This document shows positions 46,622 through 56,910 of a DNA stretch of 64,000 nucleotides, in pieces (positions within the stretch are counted from its first letter, which is position 1; each line of letters starts with the position of its first letter). This stretch comes from Mycolicibacterium aurum (GTDB taxonomy: Bacteria > Actinomycetota > Actinomycetes > Mycobacteriales > Mycobacteriaceae). A model generated the notes under the pieces. That model was not told where the DNA came from. It saw only the letters and a program-made list of their open reading frames with translations, and did no database searches. Where the stretch lies: contig NZ_LR134356.1 in assembly GCF_900637195.1 (NCBI RefSeq), forward strand, positions 2,294,001 to 2,358,000, written 5' to 3'. A program made the translations under genes and the position numbers.

Positions 46622-47671
46622 ATGGCTCAGCAAGCCCCCGATCGCGAGAAGGCCCTGGAACTGGCGCTCGCGCAGATCGACAAGAACTTCGGCAAGGGCT
46701 CGGTGATGCGCCTGGGCGACGAGGTGCGGGTGCCGATCTCGGTCATCCCCACCGGATCGATCGCCCTCGACGTCGCGCTGGGCATCGGTGGACTGCCGCG
46801 TGGCCGCGTCATCGAGATCTACGGCCCGGAATCCTCGGGTAAGACCACCGTGGCGCTGCACGCGGTTGCCAACGCGCAGGCCGCAGGCGGTATCGCCGCC
46901 TTCATCGACGCCGAGCACGCGCTCGACCCCGATTACGCCCAGAAGCTCGGCGTGGACACCGACGCACTGCTGGTCTCCCAGCCCGACACCGGTGAGCAGG
47001 CGTTGGAGATCGCCGACATGCTGATCCGTTCCGGCGCGCTGGACATCCTGGTCATCGACTCGGTCGCCGCTCTGGTGCCGCGCGCCGAGATCGAGGGCGA
47101 GATGGGTGACAGCCACGTCGGTCTGCAGGCCCGCCTGATGAGCCAGGCGCTGCGCAAGATGACGGGCGCGCTGAGCAACTCGAACACCACCGCGATCTTC
47201 ATCAACCAGCTCCGCGAGAAGATCGGCGTGATGTTCGGGTCTCCCGAAACCACAACGGGCGGTAAGGCGTTGAAGTTCTACTCCTCTGTCCGTCTGGACG
47301 TGCGCCGCATCGAGACGCTCAAGGACGGCACGGACGCGGTGGGCAACCGCACCAGGGTCAAGGTCGTCAAGAACAAGGTGTCGCCGCCGTTCAAGCAGGC
47401 CGAGTTCGACATCCTCTACGGCAAGGGCATCAGCAGGGAGGGCTCGCTGATCGACATGGGCGTCGAGCAGGGCTTCATCCGCAAGTCCGGATCGTGGTTC
47501 ACCTATGACGGTGAGCAGCTGGGCCAGGGCAAGGAGAATGCCCGCAACTTCATGATCGAAAATCCTGAGGTGGCCAACGAGATCGAGAAGAAGATCAAGG
47601 AGAAGCTCGGTATCGGGGCCGTGGTGACCGCTGAAGCTGATGACGCTCTCCCCGCGCCCGTCGACTTCTAG
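46622..47671 (+). CDS. recA: Recombinase RecA, intein-free
   Basis: RecA forms filaments on single-stranded DNA, catalyses strand exchange and triggers LexA self-cleavage. The 349-residue protein is uninterrupted, with Walker [10 protein letters not shown] (about residue 68), the [11 protein letters not shown]alker B, and the [14 protein letters not shown]2-loop region. M. tuberculosis RecA carries an intein; none is present here. recX overlaps its 3' end by 32 bases. Confidence 0.99.
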   Translation: MAQQAPDREKALELALAQIDKNFGKGSVMRLGDEVRVPISVIPTGSIALDVALGIGGLPRGRVIEIYGPESSGKTTVALHAVANAQAAGGIAAFIDAEHALDPDYAQKLGVDTDALLVSQPDTGEQALEIADMLIRSGALDILVIDSVAALVPRAEIEGEMGDSHVGLQARLMSQALRKMTGALSNSNTTAIFINQLREKIGVMFGSPETTTGGKALKFYSSVRLDVRRIETLKDGTDAVGNRTRVKVVKNKVSPPFKQAEFDILYGKGISREGSLIDMGVEQGFIRKSGSWFTYDGEQLGQGKENARNFMIENPEVANEIEKKIKEKLGIGAVVTAEADDALPAPVDF

Positions 47672-48191
47672 CACCGACGGCACGGCCGACGACAAGCGCG
47701 ACGAGCAGGCGCGGGCGCTGTGCCTGCGCCTGCTCACCGCGCGGGCCCGAACCCGCGCCGAGCTGCAGGAGCGGCTGGCGAAGCGGGGATATCCCGACGA
47801 CGTCAGCGCCTCGGTGCTCGACCGGCTGACCCAGGTTGGTCTCATCGACGATGAGGACTTCGCCGAGCAGTGGGTACGATCGCGACACGTCAACGCCGGA
47901 AAGGGCAAGCGCGCCTTGGCCGCTGAGTTGCGGACCAAGGGCGTGGGCAACGAGGTGATCGACGCGGCACTGGCCGACATCGACGCCGACGCCGAACGGA
48001 CCCGCGCCGAACAGCTGGTCCGGGACAGGCTGCGGCGCGAGAAGCTGGGAGACCCCGGAGACCGGGACGCCGAGAACAAGGTGGCGCGTCGCCTGGTCGG
48101 AATGCTGGCCCGGCGGGGCTACCACCAGTCGATGGCGCTGGACGTGGTCACCACGGAACTGGCCAACGAAAGGGAACGCCGCAGGGTGTGA
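47640..48191 (+). CDS. recX: RecA regulator RecX
   Basis: RecX dampens RecA filament growth. The 183-residue protein shows three RecX repeats: [33 protein letters not shown] with [16 protein letters not shown], and [13 protein letters not shown]. The ATG lies 32 bases inside recA, so the two are translationally coupled, as in M. tuberculosis. Confidence 0.94.
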   Translation: MTLSPRPSTSSTDGTADDKRDEQARALCLRLLTARARTRAELQERLAKRGYPDDVSASVLDRLTQVGLIDDEDFAEQWVRSRHVNAGKGKRALAAELRTKGVGNEVIDAALADIDADAERTRAEQLVRDRLRREKLGDPGDRDAENKVARRLVGMLARRGYHQSMALDVVTTELANERERRRV

Positions 48192-48216
48192 GTCAGGCGT
48201 GACTCGTCGCGGGCCG

Positions 48217-48489
48217 CTAGCTCGTGGTGTGGCGCGCCCGCCACGGCGAGGCGGTGAAGTCCGCGATCAGGCTGTGCGTGAGCGTCTTCCGCAGGGCGAT
48301 CAGTGCGGCGGCGGCCGCGATCGCGGCCCAGGAGGCGTCGGCGCTCAAGCGGAGCAGTCCCGCCGCGGTGAGCAACTCGAGCATCACGCGCAACGCCGGC
48401 AGCGGCTTGCCGAACACGGCCAACGTGGCGACACCGAGCACGATCCCGGCGACGGCGACACACCACGACGCCGCGAGGACGATGCTCAC
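48217..48489 (-). CDS. Small three-helix membrane protein
   Basis: This 90-residue, almost entirely hydrophobic protein has about three transmembrane helices (residues 3-25, 35-50 and 54-72) and a short basic tail. No family was recognised. It overlaps the DUF1622 gene by 4 bases (ATGA), so it should be made together with it, and it is the last gene of the glutamate-transport run. Confidence 0.68.
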   Translation of the reverse strand: MSIVLAASWCVAVAGIVLGVATLAVFGKPLPALRVMLELLTAAGLLRLSADASWAAIAAAAALIALRKTLTHSLIADFTASPWRARHTTS

Positions 48490-48896
48490 GAGGCGGGCGG
48501 GGGTTCGGCCGGACGCTTGCGGTCCAGCAGTTCGATCTCGCGCTGTTCCTGCGCGATCTCGCGGTTGAGGAAGTAGTTGAGCAGCGTGCGGATCGCGGCG
48601 ATCGCCGCCAGTTTGCCGATCTCCTCGAACGACGGTGAGATGGCCGTGCGGAGAACGTCGGCGGCAAGCTGGAACTCAAGCCCGAGCACCAGGAAACGTG
48701 CCAGGGACAGCCGCACCGACGAGAACTGGTTGATGTCCCGACGTCCCAGGGCGACGACGAACTTCACGATCGCCACAATCGCGCCGATCATGATGACCAC
48801 GACTCCGCACGCCTCGATGAGCCGGACCATCAGGTCCACCATGTCGCGAAGTGTCGCCTCGGGCAGGATCTGGAATGCGTGCAGGGATGTCGTCAT
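48486..48896 (-). CDS. DUF1622 family membrane protein
   Basis: This 136-residue protein has two or three transmembrane segments and the DUF1622 pattern (RLIEACGVVVIMIGAIVA, then SSVRLSLARFLVLGLEFQLA and AAIAAIRTLLNYFLNREI). Family function is unknown. It lies 28 bases after gluD on the same strand and so may be part of the transporter transcript. Confidence 0.85.
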   Translation of the reverse strand: MTTSLHAFQILPEATLRDMVDLMVRLIEACGVVVIMIGAIVAIVKFVVALGRRDINQFSSVRLSLARFLVLGLEFQLAADVLRTAISPSFEEIGKLAAIAAIRTLLNYFLNREIAQEQREIELLDRKRPAEPPPAS

Positions 48897-48924
48897 CTCA
48901 CCTTCCGGCGTCGCGCGGCGAGGG

Positions 48925-49809
48925 TCACACAGCTTTGGCGCCCGGAACGCCTTCTTGCTCGACGGCATCGGCATTCATCGGGGCGGCCCCACGCCCGGCC
49001 CGGCTCAGCCGGCGCTCGAGTCGGGTGGCGAACCACGAGAGCGCGAAGTTGACGCTGATCATCAGCAGTGCGATGACGATCAGGGCAGGGATGTAGTTGC
49101 CATAGGAGGACCCCACCACCGTGCCCTGGCGGACCATCTCGACGAAGGTGATCTGGTAGCCGATCGCGGTGTCCTTGAGCACCACAACGAGCTGGGAGAT
49201 CAGTACCGGCAGCATCGACGTGATCGCCTGCGGGAGCAGGATCGACCTCATCGTCTGCCCTGACGTCATGCCCAGCGCCGATGCCGCTTCGCCCTGCCCT
49301 CGCGGCAGGGCGTGCACGCCGGCCCGCACGATCTCGGCGATCACGGCGCCGTTGTAGAGCGTGAGGCCGGTGATGACGCCGGCCAGCGCAAGGTACTGCG
49401 CCGGGAACACGTCGTAGAACGCGTACAGGAAGTACGCGAAGATCATCATGATCAACACCGGGACGGCGCGGAAGAACTCGACGAACACCGAGCAGAACCA
49501 GCGGATACCGCTGTGGTTGGACATCCGGCCCACGCCGAGCACCAGGCCGAGCGCCAGCGCCAGCACGATCGAGACAGCGGCCGCCTTCAGGGTGCCTTCC
49601 ACTCCAGGAAGCACGTAGGTGACCCACAGGTCGGACGTCAGGAACGGCTCCCACTTGGCCGCGGTCAACTGACCTGCCGATTGCAGCCGCGAATACACCA
49701 CCCACGCGACCGCCAGGAACACGACGACAGTGACCGCGCTGATCACATGGTTGCGTATCCGCGCCCGCGGCCCGGGGGCGTCGAACAGGACAGAAGATCC
49801 GGCAGCCAT
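48925..49809 (-). CDS. gluD: Glutamate ABC transporter permease GluD
   Basis: This is a polar-amino-acid ABC permease of 294 residues with an extra N-terminal helix (about 25-42) and the permease core. The EAA loop reads GEAASALGMTSGQTMRSILLPQAI (about 174-197), which contacts GluA. It forms a heterodimer with GluC. Its ATG overlaps the gluC stop by one base (TAATG). The C-terminal 25 residues are poorly ordered. Confidence 0.92.
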   Translation of the reverse strand: MAAGSSVLFDAPGPRARIRNHVISAVTVVVFLAVAWVVYSRLQSAGQLTAAKWEPFLTSDLWVTYVLPGVEGTLKAAAVSIVLALALGLVLGVGRMSNHSGIRWFCSVFVEFFRAVPVLIMMIFAYFLYAFYDVFPAQYLALAGVITGLTLYNGAVIAEIVRAGVHALPRGQGEAASALGMTSGQTMRSILLPQAITSMLPVLISQLVVVLKDTAIGYQITFVEMVRQGTVVGSSYGNYIPALIVIALLMISVNFALSWFATRLERRLSRAGRGAAPMNADAVEQEGVPGAKAV

Positions 49810-50489
49810 TACCTGGCCACCGCCATCCGCTTTCCGAGCCAGCCGAACAGCAACCCGGTCGGCAGAGTCAGGACGACGAAACCGAGGGCGAAGATGCCGC
49901 CGACCACCATCACCGCCGCCGTGTTCTCGATCATCTCCTTCATCAACAGCGCAGCCTCGGCCACCCCGATCGCCGACGCGATCGTGGTGTTCTTCGTCAG
50001 CGCGATCAGCACCGAACCCATCGGGATGACCACGGCCCGAAAGGCCTGCGGCAGCATCACGATTCGCAGATTCTGGCCGAATGACAGGCCCAGGGACCGG
50101 GCCGCCTCGGCTTGCCCCAGGGGCACGGTGTTGATCCCGGAGCGGATGGTCTCACAGACGAACGACGCCGTGTAGACCGTCAGACCGAGCATGGCCAACC
50201 GGAAGCTGCTGTCCTCGATGAACGTCGGCGACTGCCGGGTGGCCAGCGTGACCCCCAGTGTCTGGGCCAACCCGAACGAGCAGAACAGGATGATCAGCGT
50301 CAGGGGGGTGTTGCGCACGATGTTCACGTACGCCGTGCCGATCAGATTGAGCATCGGCACCGGTGCGAGCCGGAACGCGGCCAGCACCGTGCCGAGCACA
50401 AGTGCACCGATCGCCGAGAACACCGTCAGCTGAATGGTGGTCCAGAAGGCGGCGAAGATCTCGTCGCGGTACTCGGTGAAAACCTCCAC
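49809..50489 (-). CDS. gluC: Glutamate ABC transporter permease GluC
   Basis: This is a 226-residue permease of the HisM/GlnP type with about five transmembrane helices and the EAA loop QAEAARSLGLSFGQNLRIVMLPQA. A GTG start at 50489 gives a standard N terminus beginning ahead of the first helix (VEVFTEYRDEIFAAF). It lies 20 bases after gluB and overlaps gluD. Confidence 0.9.
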   Translation of the reverse strand: MEVFTEYRDEIFAAFWTTIQLTVFSAIGALVLGTVLAAFRLAPVPMLNLIGTAYVNIVRNTPLTLIILFCSFGLAQTLGVTLATRQSPTFIEDSSFRLAMLGLTVYTASFVCETIRSGINTVPLGQAEAARSLGLSFGQNLRIVMLPQAFRAVVIPMGSVLIALTKNTTIASAIGVAEAALLMKEMIENTAAVMVVGGIFALGFVVLTLPTGLLFGWLGKRMAVAR

Positions 50490-50509
50490 AGGACGTCGGT
50501 CCCAGCCGA

Positions 50510-51337
50510 TCAGTTGTCGAGCGGCGGGGGCGCCGGCGCGGTGATCCCGGCGGGGCCGAGGTTCTTGTCGAACGCCTCTTTCCAGGCGCCGCTGTCCTCC
50601 ATCTTCTTGAGCGCGTCGTTGATCTTGGTCTTCAGTTCTTCGTCGTCCTTCTTCAGGCCGATGCCGTAGCGCTCCTCGGAGAACTGCTCGCCGACGATCT
50701 TGAATGCGCCCGGGCTCTGCGCGGCATAGCCGGCGAGGATCACCTCGTCGGTCGTGACGGCGTCCACCGCGCCGTTCTTGAGCGCCTCGATGCACGCCGA
50801 GTAGGTGTCGTACTGCTGCAGCTGAACGCCCGGGTACTCGTCCTTGATCTTCTGCGCCGGCGTCGAGCCCGACACCGAGCACAAAATCTTGTTGTTCTGC
50901 AGCGACGCCGCGCCGGTGATGTCGTTGCTGTCCGAACGCACCAGCAGACTCTGCCCGGTGATCAGATACGGGCCGGCGAAGGACACCTTCTCTTTACGGG
51001 CGTCGGTGATCGAGTACGTCGCGGCAATGAACTTGACCTGGCCGTTCTGGATCAGGTTCTCGCGCTGCGCCGAGGGCGCTTCCTTCCACTCGATCTTGTC
51101 CGGTGCGAAGCCGAGTTCGCCGGCGACGTACGTGGCGACGTCGACGTCGAAACCGCTCATCGTGCCGTCCGGGTTCTTCATGCCGAGACCGGGTTGGTCG
51201 AACTTGGTGCCGATGACGATCGTGTCGCCGTCGCCTCCGCCTCCGCCACTTCCTCCGCACGCGGTGGCGGCGAACGGAAGTGCAGCGGCCAGCGCGAGTA
51301 CACCGATGACTCGCTTGGACAGGAACTTCGGGGACAT
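50510..51337 (-). CDS. gluB: Glutamate-binding lipoprotein GluB
   Basis: This is an extracellular solute-binding lipoprotein of 275 residues. The signal peptide ends in a lipobox (FAATACGG), followed by a glycine-rich linker and a family 3 periplasmic-binding fold (MSGFDVDVATYVAGELGF, then RENLIQNGQVKFIAATYSIT). It captures glutamate or related acidic amino acids and delivers them to GluC/GluD. The start MSPKFLSKR gives a normal signal peptide. Confidence 0.92.
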   Translation of the reverse strand: MSPKFLSKRVIGVLALAAALPFAATACGGSGGGGGDGDTIVIGTKFDQPGLGMKNPDGTMSGFDVDVATYVAGELGFAPDKIEWKEAPSAQRENLIQNGQVKFIAATYSITDARKEKVSFAGPYLITGQSLLVRSDSNDITGAASLQNNKILCSVSGSTPAQKIKDEYPGVQLQQYDTYSACIEALKNGAVDAVTTDEVILAGYAAQSPGAFKIVGEQFSEERYGIGLKKDDEELKTKINDALKKMEDSGAWKEAFDKNLGPAGITAPAPPPLDN

Positions 51338-51368
51338 GGGATGTTTCCTTTCGCCGGGGGCTCCGGTG

Positions 51369-52130
51369 TCAGTGATGCAGGATCTTGCCGAGGAAGTCCT
51401 TGGCACGGTCGGTCTGGGGGTTGTCGAAGAACTGCACGGGTTCGGCGTCTTCGAGGATGGCGCCGTCCGACATGAAGACCACGCGGTTGGCGGCTCGGCG
51501 CGCGAAACCCATCTCGTGGGTGACCACGATCATCGTCATGCCCTCGGTGGCCAGATCTGCCATCACCGACAGCACCTCGTTGATCATCTCGGGATCGAGT
51601 GCGCTCGTCGGCTCGTCGAACAACATCACCTTCGGGTTCATCGCCAGCGAGCGCGCGATCGCCACGCGCTGTTGCTGGCCGCCCGAGAGCTGGGCCGGGT
51701 ACTTGTCGGCCTGGTTGGCCACCCCGACCCGTTCCAGCAGGGACATCGCCTTGTTCCTGGCTTTGTCCTTCGACGACTTGCGCACCTTCATCGGGGCGAG
51801 GGTCACGTTGTCCAGAATTGTCTTGTGCGCGAACAGGTTGAACGACTGGAAGACCATGCCGACATCGGACCGCAACTGTGCGAGCTTGCGTCCCTCCTCG
51901 GGCAGCACGACGCCGTCGATCGTGATCGTCCCCGAATCGATGGTCTCCAACCGGTTGATGGTCCGGCACAGCGTCGATTTGCCGGAACCGGACGGGCCGA
52001 GCACGACGACCACCTGTCCCTTGCCGACGTCGAGATCGATGTCCTTGAGGACGTGGAGGGCGCCGAAATGCTTGTTGACCGCCTTCATCGAGACCATCGG
52101 CACGTCAGGGGACTGACCGGGGCTCTCCAT
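51369..52130 (-). CDS. gluA: Glutamate ABC transporter ATPase GluA
   Basis: This is an ABC ATPase of 253 residues of the polar amino acid class. Walker A is GPSGSGKST (about 45-53), the Q loop is in FQSFNLF, the signature is LSGGQQQR (about 149), Walker B is VMLFDEPTSALDP, and the switch histidine is in VVTHEMGF. It is the first gene of gluABCD, divergent from miaB across 127 bases. Confidence 0.95.
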   Translation of the reverse strand: MESPGQSPDVPMVSMKAVNKHFGALHVLKDIDLDVGKGQVVVVLGPSGSGKSTLCRTINRLETIDSGTITIDGVVLPEEGRKLAQLRSDVGMVFQSFNLFAHKTILDNVTLAPMKVRKSSKDKARNKAMSLLERVGVANQADKYPAQLSGGQQQRVAIARSLAMNPKVMLFDEPTSALDPEMINEVLSVMADLATEGMTMIVVTHEMGFARRAANRVVFMSDGAILEDAEPVQFFDNPQTDRAKDFLGKILHH

Positions 52131-52245
52131 GCGTGATGACCTTACCCAGGGAACGTCCAGCGTGCCGGTAACTCACCGATCCACCGCGAACGCGGCGCGT
52201 GGGACCGGCCCGTCCGGCTGATTTAGGGGACTGCGTCCCGCTCCG

Positions 52246-52251
52246 TAGGAT
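52246..52251 (+). promoter_or_regulatory. -10 element for miaB
   Basis: TAGGAT ends 6 bases before the miaB GTG, indicating a leaderless transcript and supporting that start. Confidence 0.5.
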
Positions 52252-52257
52252 GGGGCG

Positions 52258-53820
52258 GTGACTTCCACGGTGACGTCCACGGTGACGCAGCAGGCGAGCG
52301 GACCCTCGCCCACGCGTTCGTCCTGCGAACCACCGAGTGCGCGCACGTTCGAGGTACGCACCTACGGCTGCCAGATGAACGTGCACGATTCCGAGCGACT
52401 TGCCGGTCTGCTCGAAGAGGCCGGCTACCGACGCGCCGGCGAGGGTGCGGACGCCGACATCGTGGTGTTCAACACATGCGCGGTGCGCGAGAACGCCGAC
52501 AACAAGCTCTACGGCAATCTCAGCCACCTTGCGCCCCGTAAGCACGCCGAACCTGACATGCAGATCGCCGTCGGTGGCTGCCTGGCCCAGAAGGACCGGG
52601 ATTCGGTGCTGCGCAAGGCCCCCTACGTCGACGTCGTGTTCGGGACCCACAACATCGGCTCGTTGCCCGCCCTGCTCGACCGGGCCCGCCACAACCGCGC
52701 CGCCCAGATCGAAATCGCGGAGGCGCTACAGGAGTTCCCGTCGTCGTTGCCGGCCAGGCGCGAATCCGCTTACGCGGCCTGGGTTTCGATCTCCGTGGGA
52801 TGTAACAACACCTGCACGTTCTGCATCGTCCCGTCGTTGCGGGGTAAGGAAGTGGACCGACGCCCGGGGGATGTGCTCGCCGAGGTCCGGTCGCTGGTGG
52901 ACCAGGGCGTCCTGGAGATCACCCTGCTGGGGCAGAACGTCAACGCCTACGGCGTCTCGTTCGCCGACCCAGACCAGCCCCGCGACCGGGGAGCATTCGG
53001 GGCACTGCTGCGGGCGTGCGGCCGCATCGACGGACTGGAGCGGGTGCGCTTCACCTCGCCGCACCCCGCCGAATTCACCGACGATGTGATCGAGGCGATG
53101 GCCGAGACACCCAACGTGTGCCCGACCCTGCACATGCCGCTGCAGTCCGGCTCCGACCGGATTCTGCGCGCGATGCGGAGGTCCTATCGCTCCGACCGCT
53201 ACCTCGGCATCATCGACCGCGTCCGAGCCGCCATTCCCGACGCCGCGATCACCACCGATCTGATTGTCGGGTTTCCCGGCGAGACGGAGCAGGATTTCCA
53301 GGCCACCCTCGACGTCGTCGCCGAGTCCCGGTTCGCCACCGCCTTCACGTTCCAGTACTCCAAGCGGCCGGGCACCCCGGCCGCCGACCTGGACGGTCAG
53401 GTCCCCAAAGCCGTTGTCTCCGAGCGCTATCAGCGGCTGATCGAGCTCCAGGAACGAATCTCGCTGGAGGAGAACGCCGCTCAGGTCGGACGACGCGTCG
53501 AGTTGCTGGTCGCCACCGGAGAGGGACGTAAGGACGCGGCTACGGCCAGGATGTCGGGCCGTGCCCGCGACGGCCGGCTCGTGCATTTCGCTCCCGGCGA
53601 CCTTGGCGCTGCAATCCGGCCGGGCGACATCGTGGTCACCACCGTCACCGGCGCCGCCCCGCACCACCTGATCGCCGATGCGAGCCCGATCGAGCACCGC
53701 CGTACCCGCGCCGGCGACGCGCACGCCGCCGGCGAGCGGCCTCGCACCGGGGTCGGGCTCGGGATGCCGGCGATCGGCGTCCCCCGGCCCGCGCCTGTCA
53801 CCGCGGGGTGCTCACGATGA
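52258..53820 (+). CDS. miaB: tRNA-2-methylthio-N6-dimethylallyladenosine synthase MiaB
   Basis: MiaB is a radical-SAM enzyme that adds a methylthio group to isopentenylated A37 of tRNA, acting after MiaA. The 520-residue protein has the MTTase domain with cysteines ([28 protein letters not shown]), the radical-SAM triad CNNTCTFC (about residue 181), and a C-terminal TRAM domain. Its first roughly 20 residues include a duplicated TCCACGGTGACG coding repeat and are not conserved. The stop overlaps the next gene (ATGA). Confidence 0.95.
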   Translation: MTSTVTSTVTQQASGPSPTRSSCEPPSARTFEVRTYGCQMNVHDSERLAGLLEEAGYRRAGEGADADIVVFNTCAVRENADNKLYGNLSHLAPRKHAEPDMQIAVGGCLAQKDRDSVLRKAPYVDVVFGTHNIGSLPALLDRARHNRAAQIEIAEALQEFPSSLPARRESAYAAWVSISVGCNNTCTFCIVPSLRGKEVDRRPGDVLAEVRSLVDQGVLEITLLGQNVNAYGVSFADPDQPRDRGAFGALLRACGRIDGLERVRFTSPHPAEFTDDVIEAMAETPNVCPTLHMPLQSGSDRILRAMRRSYRSDRYLGIIDRVRAAIPDAAITTDLIVGFPGETEQDFQATLDVVAESRFATAFTFQYSKRPGTPAADLDGQVPKAVVSERYQRLIELQERISLEENAAQVGRRVELLVATGEGRKDAATARMSGRARDGRLVHFAPGDLGAAIRPGDIVVTTVTGAAPHHLIADASPIEHRRTRAGDAHAAGERPRTGVGLGMPAIGVPRPAPVTAGCSR

Positions 53821-54431
53821 GCGGCGACGTCAGGGGCGGCAGCGGGTTCGAAGACTTCAAGGGCGACATCGATGCCGCCGAGCGCCGGGTGGCACGTGAG
53901 ATCGACCCCGGCGCACGGGCTTTGGTCGTCGCAATTCTGGTGTTCGTCCTGCTGGCCACGCTGGTGCTGCCGCACACCGGCGGCGCGAGGGGACTCGACG
54001 TGCTGGTCGGTTCGGACGCCGCGGTCGACAACGGCATCACGCTGCCGTTGCGGGTCTTCGCCTGGATCTCCCTCGTCTTCGGCGTCGGCTTCTCGATGCT
54101 GGCGCTGCTGACGCGGCGGTGGGCACTGGCGTGGATCGCGCTGGCCGGGTCGACCGTCGCCTCGTTCCTCGGGCTGCTCGCGGTGTGGTCGCGGCAGACC
54201 GCGCCCGATCCCTACCCCGGCCCCGGCATCGGGCTCGTCATGGCGTGGCTGGCTGTCATCGGTCTGAGCTATCACTGGGCCAGGGTGGTGGCCACCCGCA
54301 CCGCGTTGCAGCTGGCTGCCGAAGAGCACCGGCGCCAGGTGATCGCCGAAGGTCAGCGCAAGGGCCTGCTCGAGACGTTCCCCGACGAACCCGGCCCGCC
54401 GAAGAGCACCGACGGCGAGCCGGCCGGCTAG
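53817..54431 (+). CDS. Conserved membrane protein (Rv2732c-like)
   Basis: This 204-residue protein has about four transmembrane helices (residues 36-55, 77-98, 103-122 and 134-154). A charged cytoplasmic C-terminal tail follows, predicted to be helical ([18 protein letters not shown]). Function is unknown. It is coupled to miaB by an ATGA overlap. Its stop codon shares the palindrome CTAG with the stop of the convergent DUF349 gene. Confidence 0.84.
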   Translation: MSGDVRGGSGFEDFKGDIDAAERRVAREIDPGARALVVAILVFVLLATLVLPHTGGARGLDVLVGSDAAVDNGITLPLRVFAWISLVFGVGFSMLALLTRRWALAWIALAGSTVASFLGLLAVWSRQTAPDPYPGPGIGLVMAWLAVIGLSYHWARVVATRTALQLAAEEHRRQVIAEGQRKGLLETFPDEPGPPKSTDGEPAG

Positions 54432-55825
54432 CGCTTCTTGCTGACCGCGTCCGCCGCCGCATCGGCCCACTGCCGCCACTGCTCGGCGCTGGCACGGGCC
54501 TGCTCGGCGTCCTTGGTGCGGCCCGCAGCGGCCGCCTTCTCCGCCTGACGTTCGAACTGTTCCGCGCGAACCCGGAACTGGTCGGCGCGGGCCTGGGCCT
54601 CAGGATCGACACCGCCGGTCGGCGCGTCCCTGATCTTCTTCTCCACCGCACGCAGCCGGCGTTCCAGATCCGCCGAACGCTCGCGGGGCACCTTGCCGAT
54701 GGCGTCCCATTTGTCGCCGATCGTGCGCAACGCGGCCTTGGCCGCGTTCAGATCCGAGGTGTCGATGCGTTCGGCCTCGGCCAGCAGGGCCTCCTTGGCC
54801 TTGGCATTGGCACGGAACTCCGAGTCGCGCTCGGCGGTCGCCGCGTTGCGGGCCGAGAAGAACTTGTCCTGAGCGGCTTTGAAGCGTGCCCACAGCACGT
54901 CATCGACGTCCTTGGACGCGCGGCCCGCAGCCTTCCACTCGGCCAGCAGGTCGCGGAACGTGCCCGAGGTGGGCCCCCAGTCGGTGGAGTCGCACAGGGC
55001 CTCGGCCCGTTCGCACAACGATTCCTTGGCCTGTTTGGCGCCGGCGCGTTCCCGGTCGAGATCCGCGAAATGCGACCCACGGCGCCGGTTGAAGGTCTCG
55101 CGCGCCGCCGAGTAGCGCTTCCACAGCGCGTCGTCGACCTTGCGGTCCAGTCCGGTGATCGTCTTCCACTCGTCGAGGATGGCTCGCAACCGGTCCCCGG
55201 CCGTCTTCCACTGCGTGGCGTTGGCCGCGAGGTCCTCTGCCTCGGCGGCCAGCGCTTCCTTGCGGGCCGTCTGCGCGGCGCGCAGCTCGTCGCGTTTGGC
55301 TTTCTCTTCCTGCGTCGCGCTGTCGGCGTGCTCGACGATCGCGGCCAGGCGCGCGGCGAGGGAGTCGACGTCGCCCAGGACGTGCGCCTCCGGAAGGCTC
55401 TCGGCCAACGTCTTGGCCGCCGAGCGGATCTTGCGGGCGTCACCCGATCCTGACGCCAGTCGGGTCTCCAGCAGCACCACCTCGGTCTGCAGGTCGTCGA
55501 ATCGGCGGCCGAAGTGCGTGAATGCTGCCTCCGGGTCGCCCGCCTGCCACGACCCGATGGTGCGTTCCCCGGCTGCGGTGATCAGCCACACCGTGCCGTC
55601 GGGGTCCACACGGCCGTACCGGTGCGGGTCGCTGGCCGGGACCGAACTGACCACCGGGGCGGCTGCCGGGGCGGCGGGACGAGGGCCTGGACGTGCCGGT
55701 CCCGGCTTCGGCTTGGCCGCAGCGGACGGCTTCGGCGCTTCCGGTGTCTCGGGTCCGGACTCCGTGTCCTGCCCGGCGACCTGCTGGCCGGCTTCGTGGG
55801 ATCCGCCCGGTTCGGTGATCGTCAT
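54428..55825 (-). CDS. DUF349 coiled-coil protein (Rv2731-like)
   Basis: This 465-residue, mostly helical protein has a proline/alanine-rich N terminus (about 1-65) and a small beta domain ([15 protein letters not shown], about 70). It then has repeated DUF349 units of about 70-75 residues (for example [32 protein letters not shown]). The C-terminal coiled coil is alanine/glutamine-rich. DUF349 proteins have been linked to ribosome or RNA binding in other bacteria; the role here is open. Confidence 0.88.
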   Translation of the reverse strand: MTITEPGGSHEAGQQVAGQDTESGPETPEAPKPSAAAKPKPGPARPGPRPAAPAAAPVVSSVPASDPHRYGRVDPDGTVWLITAAGERTIGSWQAGDPEAAFTHFGRRFDDLQTEVVLLETRLASGSGDARKIRSAAKTLAESLPEAHVLGDVDSLAARLAAIVEHADSATQEEKAKRDELRAAQTARKEALAAEAEDLAANATQWKTAGDRLRAILDEWKTITGLDRKVDDALWKRYSAARETFNRRRGSHFADLDRERAGAKQAKESLCERAEALCDSTDWGPTSGTFRDLLAEWKAAGRASKDVDDVLWARFKAAQDKFFSARNAATAERDSEFRANAKAKEALLAEAERIDTSDLNAAKAALRTIGDKWDAIGKVPRERSADLERRLRAVEKKIRDAPTGGVDPEAQARADQFRVRAEQFERQAEKAAAAGRTKDAEQARASAEQWRQWADAAADAVSKKR

Positions 55826-55977
55826 GTCGGTTACCTCGTGTCCTCCGCGCGGTTGCCCGCGCACCTGCCGCGCAGCGCGACGCCTACAGCTGTCTCGAAC
55901 AGTGTCGATGGTGTGTCTTCAGGCTATTGAAACAGGTTGCCCGGCGCTGCGCCCACGCCTTCGGCATCGCCGGTGCC

Positions 55978-55983
55978 TAGGCT
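55978..55983 (+). promoter_or_regulatory. -10 element for DMT transporter gene
   Basis: TAGGCT precedes the gene by 29 bases; unlike its neighbours this transcript would have a leader, with a GAGAGGGAG ribosome-binding site just before the ATG. Confidence 0.45.
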
Positions 55984-56012
55984 CTGTGCGAAAACACTCC
56001 GAGAGGGAGCCG

Positions 56013-56900
56013 ATGGCGAAAGCGGATATCGCCGCACTGCTTGCCCTCGCCGCCGCGTTCTTCATCGCGGTCGGTGATGTCATCCATCAGCGTTCGGCCC
56101 ATGAGGTGACCGACGATTCGGTCAGCCATCTGCAGCTTTTCCTCGCGCTGCTCAAGGACCGCCGGTGGTGGCTGGGCAGCGGTGTCGCCGCCGCAGGCTT
56201 CGCGCTGCAGGCTGCGGCGCTCGGGCTGGGGTCGGTGCTGTTGGTGCAGGCGCTGCTGGTCACGTCGCTGCTGTTCGCGCTGCCGTTCAATGCCTGGCTG
56301 TCGCACCGGCGCGTCACCCGCTGGGAGTGGGTGTGGGCCGCCCTGCTCGCCGCGGCGGTGGCGGTGATCGTCACGATCGGCAACCCCACCGAGGGTTCGT
56401 CCCGCGCATCCGTGGACACGTGGCTCTGGGTGGCCGCGGTGCTCGGGCCGGTGCTTGCCCTGTGCGTGATCGGCTCCCGGGTGTGGTCGGGGGCGGTCAG
56501 CGCGATGTTGATGGCGGTGGTCTCGGGTGCGCTGTGGGGTCTGTTTGCCGTGCTGACCAAGGCCGTGGTGCATCGCCTCGACGTGACCAGCCTGGCCGGC
56601 GTACTGGAGCTGGTGCGCACGCCGGAGCTGTATGCGTGGGCGATAGTGGCGGTGCTGGGCACCTCGACGCAGCAGGCGTCGTTCCGCGCCGGGTCACTGA
56701 CGGCGTCACTGCCGACGATGACGGTGACCGAGCCGATGGTGGCCTGCGCGCTGGGCGTCGTGGTGCTCGGCGAGGCGCTGCGTCCGGGAGAAGCCGGCTG
56801 GGTCACGCTGATCGTCGCGGTGGTCGTCATGGTGGTGGCGACGGCGGCGCTGGCACGCGGGGAGGCGGCGACGCGGGAGCCGGCGGGCGCGGGAGGCTAG
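56013..56900 (+). CDS. DMT-superfamily membrane protein (Rv2729c-like)
   Basis: This 295-residue protein has eight to ten hydrophobic helices and the two-fold repeat of drug/metabolite transporters. SVLLVQALLVTSLLFALP in the first half corresponds to TMTVTEPMVACALGVVVLGE in the second. The substrate is unknown. A short arginine/alanine/glycine tail follows the last helix. It is divergent from the DUF349 gene. Confidence 0.83.
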   Translation: MAKADIAALLALAAAFFIAVGDVIHQRSAHEVTDDSVSHLQLFLALLKDRRWWLGSGVAAAGFALQAAALGLGSVLLVQALLVTSLLFALPFNAWLSHRRVTRWEWVWAALLAAAVAVIVTIGNPTEGSSRASVDTWLWVAAVLGPVLALCVIGSRVWSGAVSAMLMAVVSGALWGLFAVLTKAVVHRLDVTSLAGVLELVRTPELYAWAIVAVLGTSTQQASFRAGSLTASLPTMTVTEPMVACALGVVVLGEALRPGEAGWVTLIVAVVVMVVATAALARGEAATREPAGAGG

Positions 56901-56910
56901 TTTTGATCGC

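Noticed and set aside
52258..52287. Tandem TCCACGGTGACG copies as a regulatory repeat
   Set aside because: There are only two copies, in the coding start of miaB, at threonine/valine codons; nothing suggests a binding site.
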